A DNA stretch of 64,000 nt from Saxidomus purpurata (lineage: Eukaryota > Mollusca > Bivalvia > Venerida > Veneridae): assembly GCA_022818135.1 (NCBI GenBank), contig JAFMSR010000009.1, positions 23,899,061-23,963,060 on the forward strand, written 5' to 3'. A program made the translations under genes and the position numbers. Below are positions 45,601 to 57,600 of the stretch, piece by piece. The notes below the pieces were generated by a model. The model had not been told where the DNA came from. It saw only the letters and a program-made list of their open reading frames with translations, and ran no database searches. Position 1 is the stretch's first letter. Every line of letters starts with the position of its first letter.

Positions 45601-48600
45601 CTGATAACACAGAAATGAAATGTCCATAAACGAAAGCTGTTTGTAATCAAATAGAAATAGATTTTAGACCGCTTGAAGTGTTTATATTTCTGTATAATGT
45701 ATAGATTGAAATCTGCAGACATCAAATTTAGCTTGAAAGTCATATGTGACAATTGTTTAAAACATTTAAAGTTTTTCTGTGTATATGTTCGATAAGAATA
45801 ATATTAAAAATAATACTTCAGTAGTGAAAAAACATCATGCAAAATCCATGTGAATTTATTTTTTATAATATGGTATACAACTGAAGGGTCAGTGAAATAT
45901 TGTGCGGTTGTTTACATTACAAACAGACCTTTTCGTGTCAATTACGGGTATTATAAACATTTTGTGCAGCTGGGTACAATATTATATATCTGCTGTTAGT
46001 TACTTTTGCAAACATTACTTTTTAAACTGGTCAATTTTGAGTTACACGGCCATTTTGAAGGTACCGGTAAATACTGTAGCTTTAGAAACCTGTTACATTT
46101 ATTGAAAAATGATTTTACGTTGTTATGATATCCTTCAGAATCCGTTGTTATGATATCCTTCAGAATCCGTCTCAAGGATTTCTCATGTAATTCTAGAGAA
46201 ATCATTATACACTCAACAGGTTTAGAAACGCAAAAGTGGCAAAATATTTATTTTAACAATGTTATTGTATTTCAAATTTATTCAAATTTCATACACAACA
46301 GAAACAATATCAAATTAAATTATTGTAAAAGTTTAAATAATTCATCGCAAAAAATGACTTACATGATTGTGTGTGTGTCGTGTGCGTGTGTGTGTGTGTG
46401 TTGGTAGTGTGCACTTCTGGGTGCTGTGGGGTTCGTTTTGGGGAGGCTGTGATTTTGGTAAGTGGCATTCCCTGTTTGATATTATTTTTGGTTTTAAATA
46501 GAAATAAAAACAATAGCGTCATTCAAATAAAGATGTTCAACAGGGGAAATCTTTGCGTTTCTAAACCTGTTGAGTGTATCATACATTTTTGTATGTAAGA
46601 ATTTACCATTCATTACTTCCATACAGAACTGATTTGTTCAGGAATTCCGCAAGTTATAATGTAGCTTTAGAAACCTGTTATATTTATTGAAAAATGATTT
46701 TACGTTGTCCTTCAGAATCTGTCTCAAGGATTTCTCATGTAATTCTAGAGAAATCATTATATCATACATTTTTGTATGTAAGAATTTACCATTCATTACT
46801 TCCATACAGAATTGATTTGTTCAGGAATTCCGCAAGTTATTTATAGATCTGCATTCAGGTGGTACACATAATATCGACTGTTGTATACAGTGCTTTAATT
46901 GGCATCACCTACTGTCTAGGTAACTATTGAGCAGAATTTCCAGGTATTTGATTGTTCTGCCAGATGAGTTACTTCCTGAAAATATGATAATTGGTAAACT
47001 GTACATAGTTTAATTGTTCCTCCTTAAATCCAATTAGAGAAGGGTATATGCTCATAAAAAATAATTGGGTAGTTTCTGTTTTTCATCCTGTGAAAATTTT
47101 TCTTCTCTTCTTTCTTTCATTCTGAAATATCACAGATTTTGTTTGTAAAAATCAGTTCACAAAGTACAGTTTTACATTGTACATTCATGACTGTGTGCCA
47201 TCAGTAGCAGCATGTACGATAGTACAATTGTTTTCATTGGATGACTGATATAATACATTGTTTTCATTGGATGACAAGTAAAGTTGCCCACAAAGTTTAT
47301 GAGCATTTGTGACATCCATAATGTTAGTGCTCTATAGAAATATACAAATTTACCTGTCATTACCATTTCTGTTCTATAAGAACTGTTATTAGAACAAGAC
47401 ATACTAAAATTTCAAGGCGTTTTCTCAGCTTCTGTAAGTATTTTAGAGGGTGAGCATTGTATGGATGCTGCTGTTCTGTGGGTAAACAAAATCAGAATAA
47501 TAAAATCATTGCAGGAAAACAGACCACATCAAAATAAAAAAAGTGTTTGTTCATTTTAGTGTCACCCCTACTTAAAAAGGGTCAGCAATTCTTACTTATG
47601 AGACAACTTCTTGTCTGAGCACATTTACCTCCCAAATCCTGTCCTTTAATACCAGACCCCAGGCATACAGTAACCATTATTTAACTGGCTGGCTGCCCAG
47701 TGCCGTATCAGAACGGAACCCTGCTAGGATTCGAACCTTCAACCTCCTGCTCCTATAAGGCACTATACCAAGGTAGATAAGTAAAATAAACAAATGGAGA
47801 GCAAAAATCAAAATGAGAAAAAAATCAAAATGAAATTTAGATGAACTTATTTTATAACTGCTTCATCTTACCTGTGAGTACACATGTATAAGTACAATCG
47901 TAACAATGTACATGTACAATGTAAGTTATCATGTACAAGGACTAATGACATAATGTTGTCAGACTGTGGGGTAAATTATTAATATGGTCAAGATATTATC
48001 ATAACATTCCTTCCTCAACATTTCTTAGGAGAAAATATCTAGAGAGCCTGGAAGATCTCATATTTTAGTGTTTGATAATAATTGCTGACTGTTTGCTTTA
48101 TTTGTTATGGCTTAAAAACTTTCCTTAAACAAAGTCCTTGGACTACCTCCAGTTGGGTTATGTCTGTAATATGCAAGGTCGGTGGTTTATCAGAGAAATT
48201 TGCTGAACAAAGAGTCAGTTTAAAGTGGTAATTAAACTACTCCATGTGTTTATTTTGCACTTTTTATAGATGTTTTTGGCAATGGGAATTACATCATATG
48301 ATCTAAAGGGAGGTAATTGTTAATTCAATCTAGTGACAATTTTCTTTTTGGAGACTTTATTCATGTAACTATAAAAGGAAGTTTATAATATATTAACTGA
48401 AAGGAAGATTCATTTAATGACCTCTTTTAACTACATTTCGTATGCTAATACTTTAGGATTTGCATGTTGATCAGCTATTTTGTTTGTAGATATTGTGAAA
48501 TGTACTTTCTTAGACATAAAGGGAGGTAATTCTATTTTTGTGAAAGTGTCACTCCAGTTTATCATGCTCAGATGTTTTGGGAGATTTGTACTGTAAAGTT

Positions 48601-51600
48601 GTTTTGACACCAGCATTTTGTTACTTGACCTACTTTGTTCACTGTTTTGTTGGTTCTAATGAAACTTGGTTGGAAGAGATTAAATATAGATATATATATG
48701 AAATTCCTTTGTACATCTTACACTCCAGAATATTGTTATTCTTTGTACTACGTATTAAGTTATATTTTGCAACTTCCTTCACATTTTCAAGTAAGTGAAC
48801 CGTGGAGTTAAATGCGTAACATCTTCTATACCCAGTGTGCTAAAATAACAATGATTAAAGTTATATATGTGTGTAAGTTTTATGAATGGTATTAAATTAT
48901 TCAATTTTCATTCACGGTTTTATAACTTGCATATGATGGTGTGATAGGTTGAGTAGCCCCCTAGGAACTGTTGTCAGTCACATCACAGATATAAAACCTA
49001 GTGAGCTGTTAAAACTAATTTGTATATTTGAGAGCTTAATTGCATTTATTAAAGGAAACAAATGGGCTCTTTTTCCATTGTCATAATACATACAAGTATG
49101 ACAGACAACTGATTGCATTTAAAAAAGAGTTTAATTGAGGCTGTACCATGTACACAATGTCATGTATTTTTACTGGATTGTGAAGGAAGTTTGCGGCTAA
49201 TTGCTTTCATGGCCAGTACCAATAGTACATGACCCCTGATTTGTATCACAGATCCAGATGCAGTTGGCTTGGAATTTTATAGTCTGAAGACTTAAAAATC
49301 TGAATCAGTTTAAAGACATATCTGCTGTTTCTGCAGAGTTTATTGTTGGTGGTAGTACTCTGTAAAAAAAAGTCCATCAGTGCTGGGGCTCTCGTGCTGA
49401 AATGAAGCATGGGTCCAGAGACGAACCTGAAACCCCATTATTAAGAAATTTCTTCAGGAGTTTATTATTCCCCGGTGTGTATTCACCGAGGGCAAGCCGT
49501 GAATATAAAAACGTCCATCAGTGCTTCAATTTAAAAAAGGGCTCCAAGCCATAGATATTGTTGATATGAAGCATATGAAAACTATCTTACCGGCCGCAGA
49601 TGATCCACTGAATTGATAGATATACCACGGCATATGTAGAATATTACAAAGAAGATCGGGAAATCTAGACGTTGTGATGTTGTGCCCTTCCCCTTGATCA
49701 AGCTGTATGAGTTACAGTAACAGTAAGCTGTTACAGCAACTATGATGGAAGTTCAGTGCATAAAATCTATTTTTGGTGATACAAACAAATTATGTATTTA
49801 TTCTTTCAGGGTCGTCGACGTTGAACAATAAAAAGAGGAATCGTGGGATTTTTAGCTCATTTCTTTGTTGCTTTGGCAACAAGAACAATAACTCTTCAAG
49901 TGCCTATCAAGCCCCGAATGCTGAAGTAAATGGCAACCCTCGGGATATTTCATATGTGAGTATTTAAAGCGAAACTGTTGATTAAAGGAAATGATCCTTT
50001 CGGAAGTTGTTATAATTTGTAAGATTTTGTGTAATAATTTAATCTTGATTACATATAGATATGCTGAAAGAAAAAAGAAAAGAACGCAATATTCTGTTAC
50101 TCCTCAGGGATACATATTTCCAGTTTTGATACTGAATTGTTACTTTCTTTCAAATATGGTACAGCTAACAGAAGTTCAGAGGGGTCATAAACTGATGAAT
50201 TTTGGGAAATTTGGTCATGAAAGATAGATCTTTATACTATTTTAAATAACTTCTAATAAGGAGGAAGGTTAACCCTGCGTTTCTTTTTTCCTTCAGTATA
50301 CTTATTGCAGCTTAAACAGATTGGGTTTTGTTTGCTGATAAAAAAGTGAAAATATATTATATCAGAATAGATATTTTGAATCTATTTCAAGTATGCTTTG
50401 GGTACGACAATAAATCCCAATACATTGATTCTCAAAATGAAATCTTTGCAGGATTCATGTGCATTATGTAAACAGTACATGTGCAGTAAATAGCGTAACT
50501 TTTAGTGCACAAAATTCCTATTCATTTGGCCTTTAAAATGTTGATATTTCAATTTTTGTAGGTAAATGGTAACAAAGCAAGAGATTTTTTTTGTTATGAC
50601 TAAGTCAGTGTGGTAATTTAAACAAAAATTAGCAAAAATTAATGATGTTTCAAGTGGGACAATAGATATATTAATCTTGTGAAACTGAGTTTTGTAAAAC
50701 TGTTTTTTATTTTTCAGAGTCCAAATGAAAAGTATTTACTACCGGCTGTTCGGCCGCAAGACTCGAACAAAAAGTGTGTTGTAATAGATTTAGATGAAAC
50801 TCTTGTACATAGTTCATTTAAGGTAGGTAACAGTGACTGCACAATAATGGTAGTTTTAAATCTTCCCAAGCAGGAGGCAGAACAGGTAATTTAAAATGTA
50901 AATTAGTTAATACTGCAGTGAATAATTGATTTTAGGTAAGTTTCTGGTGTTCTGGGGGTTCTCAAAGTTCAGGCTTAAAAGACATTTGTTTGTTTGATTT
51001 GGTTTGAAGTAGTGCAAACCTTGAAAAATAAGAGACTAGGGTATTCAAAACTTTAAAAAAACATCCGAGTATATGGTGTCAGATATGGAAATATCTGGTT
51101 ATTTATTTTCAGATACGGGAAATATCTGGTTTCTGGATTGACATTTTACAAGGCCTTTAATAAAGCTATTTAAACAGCATACATGTGCTATTCTAGATAA
51201 GTATAGATAAGTTCCAGGTCTTGTGTAGGATTGGCGATATCTCGATTAGTTCAAACAAATGGAAACTGAAAAAATAAATCTAGCCATTCCTTGTTAAACT
51301 AGTGAATGTAGGTAGAATCCAAACAATGTGTATGTTTTGCTAATACTTGTGATCATAAATTGCTTGCCTATAATGGTCGTTAAAGTAGCGGACATCTGTC
51401 ACACGTCCCTGGCCTCAACCAGTTACTGTACGCATAAATGAATTAACCATGCAAACTTTTAGAGTAGCTTTTCATTTCGATGGTAACAGATACATTTGTG
51501 ACGTTCTGAATTTTGCAGAGAAAAAATGATATATAATATGTGTAGAAATAATTAGGCTAACAAAATTTTGTGGTCGGAAAAATCGCTGTGAATGTCACTA

Positions 51601-54600
51601 AAATTAAAACCCGTCATACAGTACCAGTGTACTATAGCCGTCATACAGATAATAAAAAAACAACATGTTGCATTTTATTGCCACACATGATAATTAAACA
51701 ATCAGTAGCAGTTATTTCTCGTTATTGATTGGATTAAGTTAAGAACTAAGAAAACGTAACCCCTACCCTGCCCACGGTGGGCTGCGGTCTTGTCCTTCAA
51801 ACCAGTGTAGATCATGATCGGCCTGTCCCCTTTTCAATTGGTAAATTATTTTTTAAAAACTGTATGAACAATTTATGGTTCGGTGTAAATTGTTGGGTAC
51901 AGTGTAGAAGTTTCGTAAGATACAGATTTGTAATTGAGTTTTAATTTCTAGTTAAAAGTGGTATATTTACTTAAATTTTGAAAAGCTATCACACTTAGAA
52001 ATGAGCTTTGTCGTTAGTATGAAAGTGAAATGTTACACTTTTGGCAGCTTAATTTTGTGCTCTGCATCTTATATTTGAACTCAGTGTAGACCATTGGTAT
52101 GAGTGCTGTACATAGTCTGCTGTGGTCTTGATAATAGTCTGCACCTCATGTGCATTGGTCTTGATAATAGTCTGCACCTCATGTGCATTGGTCTTGATAA
52201 TAGTCTGCACCTCATGTGCATTGGTCTTGATAATAGTCTGCACCTCATGTGCATTGGTCTTGATAATAGTCTGCACCTGGTGGTGTAGTATGCTGTATAT
52301 ACTACTTGTTTAGCATTACGACCTTAAAACAGGTTCATAAGAAAGTCAGACATGAGAGATACTATGTATTTAACAACTTTATATATATATAGTGGCAAAG
52401 GCTGGCTGAACTCCAAGTCAGTGACACTTAACAGTGATTTAATCTTACACTTTTGTTTGGGTTGCATCCAAACACCATGAAAAAAAGTTTACAGGTACGG
52501 TGTGGAATATATTTCCTGTTTGAAAATAGATCATAGTATAACAAAGGCGGTAGGTAGGAAAATAATCTGTGTTTCATGTATTAAGAGTTGGGGAAACTGA
52601 CGGGATGCTGAATGGAAGATACATGTATATTATATATCTCAGTTACGGGACAAATTCTGAGGAGTTAACACTTTGCACTGTATTTAATTTGAAGAGGGCT
52701 GTTTTGGAGAGAGTTAAACAGGCAAATTTTCTATAAAGTCTTGTCACAGAGGCTAGTAGGAGAAATTTTTGATCATAGCCCATGTAAAATGTTTACATTT
52801 TTATTGGCTAAGAAGCGCTCCTTTTAGAAAATGTCCTACCCTTTTGGGCTTACAGTACCTTTTTAAAATAGTTATACTTGCTGAGCAGGTAAATCCAGGA
52901 ACAATGGTTAGGTTAACTGCCTGTCTAAAAATGACTGAAATATTGTTAAAATGGGTGTTTAACGCCAACAAACAAACGAACAGCGGGTAGATTGGATTCC
53001 AGTTTGTTAGCACTAGTACAAGTTTGCTATTACAAAGTCATGCAGTGCAGTGTTTGTCAAGGTAGGCAGGACTGGTGATAATCTGTGCAGCAACAATTGA
53101 TTTCTTCCACCTGTTTTAATGGCAGGAAATTTTATTACAGAATACACACACACACACTCATTCTTGTGATGAGAACATTTTCATTGATTTTTACTTGACG
53201 TTGTTAACATTTGAGTATTTTTCTGTGTTACGAATGTTTGTTTGAGAAATTCAATTAAGGAAGATATTTTCAAGGTTTGTGAAAGAAAAAAAAAATCCTT
53301 GTTTTATTTGATTATGGAAATTGTAATGAAATACAAACGCTGCTTGTTTTTATTTCCTCGAATTCATTTACATAGAAAATACAATTTAGTTTGAAGAAAA
53401 TCTCGCTAAAAATCGCAGTCGTTTATTTCAGTCTTGTCTAATAATCACTGTCTAGTGGGGAAAAAAAAGGATAGCGCAATTGGTAAACTGGTAAGGGCCT
53501 GCATTCATTAGTGTGTAAGTTGAAAGTGTCACATCATGGGAAGAATTCCCAGTTTCATTTGCAATGTATTTGTTTTTGTGTTTTCAGCTTTAATGCTGGA
53601 GTTGTGTCTTCTATTGCATAATATTCAACAACAAAAAATGTTTACTTGGTCTGAAATGTCTGAAAAAAAAGTCATTGAAATAAATGATAGAGTAAAATGA
53701 AGCAAACAAATATTCAGTAAAACTTAAAAGACCATGATACACCATACATGCCTCAGTCCAGCCAGCTTTAAATGGTATAGCAGTACAAAAAAGTCTCTGC
53801 CACTCTCCTGAGGGTTATGACATCTGGAATGAGGGCAAATCAATTAGCTATGAAAGATTTCATCATAAAAAATAAATTCATAAATTATAAACTAAAGTAC
53901 ATGTATAAGCATGATGAATGTATCATTTATCGTTCATTGGACCAGTGTAGACTATGATAACTCTGATTGGCTTAGGTATAAATATCATGATCTTTTTGTG
54001 GGTATATCATGATCTATTCATGGATATATCATGATCTTTTTTATCAGTATATCATGATCTAACATGTCTGTTAAAGCAGCAGTGACTATAGGGTAAATTA
54101 AACACTGTTAGGAATTGATCTCTGTTAGAGAGAAATAAAACATTCAGTCACATGCATATATACATGTTTATATGAGCAGATTATGAATCAAAACACATTT
54201 AAAATAGGAAGAGGTGTTATGCAAATTTGACAGTTTTAGTTTGCAGTAATAAGATGTCTTATTTACTCTGCTAAACCCAATGTGAATTCATTTGCATATA
54301 TACATGTATTGTGGACCGCTTTTTCCGCAGTTCATGTGTCGTAATTTCAAGTATGAAAGTTTAATGACAGTAGAATTGACAGAGGAAACTTTGATACATG
54401 TTTTATTTTTGTATGACACATTTCGTTCAGAATTTGTCCAGTTTTGAGCATGGTTTTTCTCGTCTTTTTCAGCCAATCAGCAATGCAGATTTCATAGTTC
54501 CGGTAGAGATTGACGGGACCGTTCATCAGGTGTACGTATTAAAACGACCGTTTGTGGACGAATTCCTCAAAAAATGGGAGAGTTGTTTGAATGTGTGCTC

Positions 54601-57600
54601 TTTACAGCTAGTCTTGCAAAGGTATACTTGATTCTGTGTTTCTTTCATGTTCCAGGGCTTGGCAGATAAAGTTGGAAACTAAAATAGAATTGCTACACAA
54701 CTTTCCTGTAGTTCAGTTTAGTTTGTACTAATTTCTTTTAGCTCGATTGTGAAGAAAGCGTGTAGCTTATCAAGTCACTCTTAAGTCCGCTTTCTGGAAA
54801 AACCAGTACTTGTGTCATATAAGGGGGTAAGGTCGTGATCCCAGTGGGGCTCTAGCCCGCAACCCTTGGGATGAGCGGTTAGGTTCAGGATCCTTTAGGT
54901 AACTAGTAATTAAATTTGTTGTTGTAAGGAAGCTATTAAACTGAAATGTTAGAATACAAAAGGGCAAACTTTATCATCTTCTGTTTCGTTAATGGACCTG
55001 TTATATCTGAGGAGAAGAAGAGAATGATATTTAAACTGTCTATGTGAGTACATCAGCAATTTGTAAGTATGTCAAGATTTCTATCTTAGGTTGGGTAAGG
55101 TCACAATGTGTCAGACAGTACACAATGTATAAGGTATTGGTCGTTTTCTGTATTGTGAAATTGTCTAGGTTTTAATGTACTCAAAACATGGTACTGATTG
55201 GTTGGTCCATTTCTATGATCTTTTTCTTAACTGGAATTCCTATCTTGTGCTCTGTTAACATCCCTTAGTATAAGTATTCCATATTTAAAGTAAGTAAAAA
55301 TTGAAGCATATCAACAGCGCAATTCTTTTTGCAAAAAATTAAATGCTGCTGATAAGTGGGTCCATTACAACATATATTGTTTTCATCTGTATTAGCGAAA
55401 GATGTCCCTTAATTGATACTAATTTATTTACTATCGAGTGCGAAACAAGTCCTTAAAACGTACCATTGACTTATATTAATCGCTCTTGAGACTCACTCCA
55501 GATGGAATCAACCTTGAACTTCAAGATAGAACGAGGCAATGTGTCTTGCCAAAGGATATTGTCACTATCACTACTTGGGCACTGGAGGTGGTCGAACACG
55601 GGACCTTCAACTCCTTAGGCGAAATCACCACCACTGCACCAAGGCGGTTTGGGCTAAAGATATCCTACTGTCAACAGTATTATAAGTCTGGTGTGTCGTG
55701 TAGATTTGACATTCATTTTACAGAACACTGAAGAGAGTGAAGCGTAATTTCCTCCTGTCTTCTGCCAAATTACCCATTAAGAAACGAGTATCAAAGGGAG
55801 ATGTTATTGGCAAGAAAAATTATTTTGTTGCTGCAGGTGATTTGTTATTCATGATGGACAAAACAATTATATTGAAAGTAATATTGAATCTGTGATAAAC
55901 ATCTAGCAAAGGGAGATAACAAAATTACCAATTAGATCATATTGTCACTTTTCTTCTCAACGCTTGTAATTCATGTTTACTTATAGTCAACCCTGCCCTT
56001 TGCAACCACCTGAGTGAAGCAACAACCTGACAAATGCAACCACTTTATATTCCTCCCTGGTTATTTTAAGATGATAGTAATTTATCCTGAGTTAAGAGAC
56101 CACCTGTCTTAAGAGACCATGCTTTTAGCTTTTCCTGTGTGGTCGCTTAAGACAGGTTTAACTGTACTTTTCAGAATTGCCTTTATTTCCATAACTGGCG
56201 GGTTTTTTTTCTCGAAAATTGCTAATTGTTTGAACTTGAAGCAACCAGTGCGAGAAAGTTATTTGAAAACTATACCTTTTATTGAGACATTGCTACTAAA
56301 TAAATGATAGAGCTGTTCATTCAATTGAAAACTGAATAATGTAGTGAGAAGATGGAGACCTTGTCTCTTGGATACACAAGATTTCACACAAGTTGATTAA
56401 TGCTCCTACCCACTGGCTATTTTAGCAGTTTATCCAATATCTTCATATAAAACGTACCCTCCTATGATCTTAACCCATGTGCATATAAAAATTTCTGCTC
56501 AAGTATTGAGTTACAAGGTTTGAGAAGAAAAGTGACAATACAGCAACAACCTGTCCTAGGTGGCCATTATTTGTATCCTAGATAATGGTTGCTTACTAGA
56601 GGTCCTGCTGTAATATCATGGGATTGATCCTTTACAGATAACAATTTAACTGATTTATCTTACTCTTTTTCAGTATGCAGACCCTGTTGCGGATCTGCTG
56701 GACAAGTGGGGAGTTTTTAGGGCTCGTTTATTCAGGGAATCTTGTGTCTTTCATAGGGGTAACTATGTCAAAGTAAGTATTGGCAGAACCTTGATTATAA
56801 GTTTATTGTAGGGCCTTGAATCCTGGCACTCGTTTTGATTTAGCATAATTGTGCGGTTGGATATGTAACTTGTAAGACAGTATTGCTTCTTCCAATTTAG
56901 ACACTGCCCTATTGTTCATTGGAGTGCTCAATAAAAACCTACCAACTGCAAAATGAATGTTTAAGCCCATAAGCCACCTGCAAGGGTGTCTTACTGCATT
57001 GACTCCTATGGTCAAGATGGGAAAATTGAGGCCACTAGGAGTGTATGTCACAGGTCCGAGCCCTGCGACTGACTTTACTGACTATGTGAGAATGGTTCTT
57101 TCAAGGAACGAAGGTAGGCTCACCTGTACGGAACTGAAACACTGAATTATGGGTGTTTAGCCAAAAGGAAGAAAGAAGATAAAAACAAGGAAGTGTAAAC
57201 TATACATGTTTGTTTGTAAATCAGTTAAAGTCGCTTGTGCATATATTGCTATCTTCTGAAAATAAACAGCAATATCATTAATGAGGAAATTGGCAGTAGA
57301 AACAGTGGAGAAGAACATTTAAATGTACAATATGCATATCTCTAATCATGTATGAATGTAGAAAGATAGTTCCAAAAATCAAAAGTAACACTTTTGTAGC
57401 TGTGATGCACCATTTACACCATACATTTTTTGCATATCTCACTTACAGAACTACCGGTAGTGTGATAATGTTAAACATGCTTTCATATTATGTGGTACGG
57501 GGCTTTCACCTAAGATCCATAGTCAAGCGGATAAGGTCACAGACTTGAGCTCACTCCACCTAATGGTGATTACGGGTCATGGGTCCAAGTCCGTCTTCCA

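Larger units (their letters stand above)
36677..49809 (+). other. 13-kb first intron of the CTDSPL-like gene
   Basis: Bounded by AAAG|GTAAGA and TTTCAG|GG. Besides the foldback (39085-39445), SINE (40155-40330), duplicated segment with MITE (46076-46840) and possible alternative first exon (41682-41808) listed separately, it holds AT-rich sequence, short 'tacatgtacaatgtac'-type palindromes (43127-43150, 47880-47935), two 'tgatcatgatctacact' motifs (42403, 45059), and a weak tRNA-like stretch at 47680-47765. No other gene seen. Confidence 0.6.

Noticed and set aside
48787..48808. TTCAAGTAA, the miR-26 seed, in intron 1 of the CTDSPL-like gene (vertebrate CTDSP introns host miR-26)
   Set aside because: Only nine bases match, the rest of the mature sequence differs, and no complementary arm lies nearby to make a hairpin; a nine-base hit in 13 kb is not rare.
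52049..52313. Repetitive peptides encoded over the 33-bp array
   Set aside because: Open only because the period is a multiple of three; no splice sites or conserved context.
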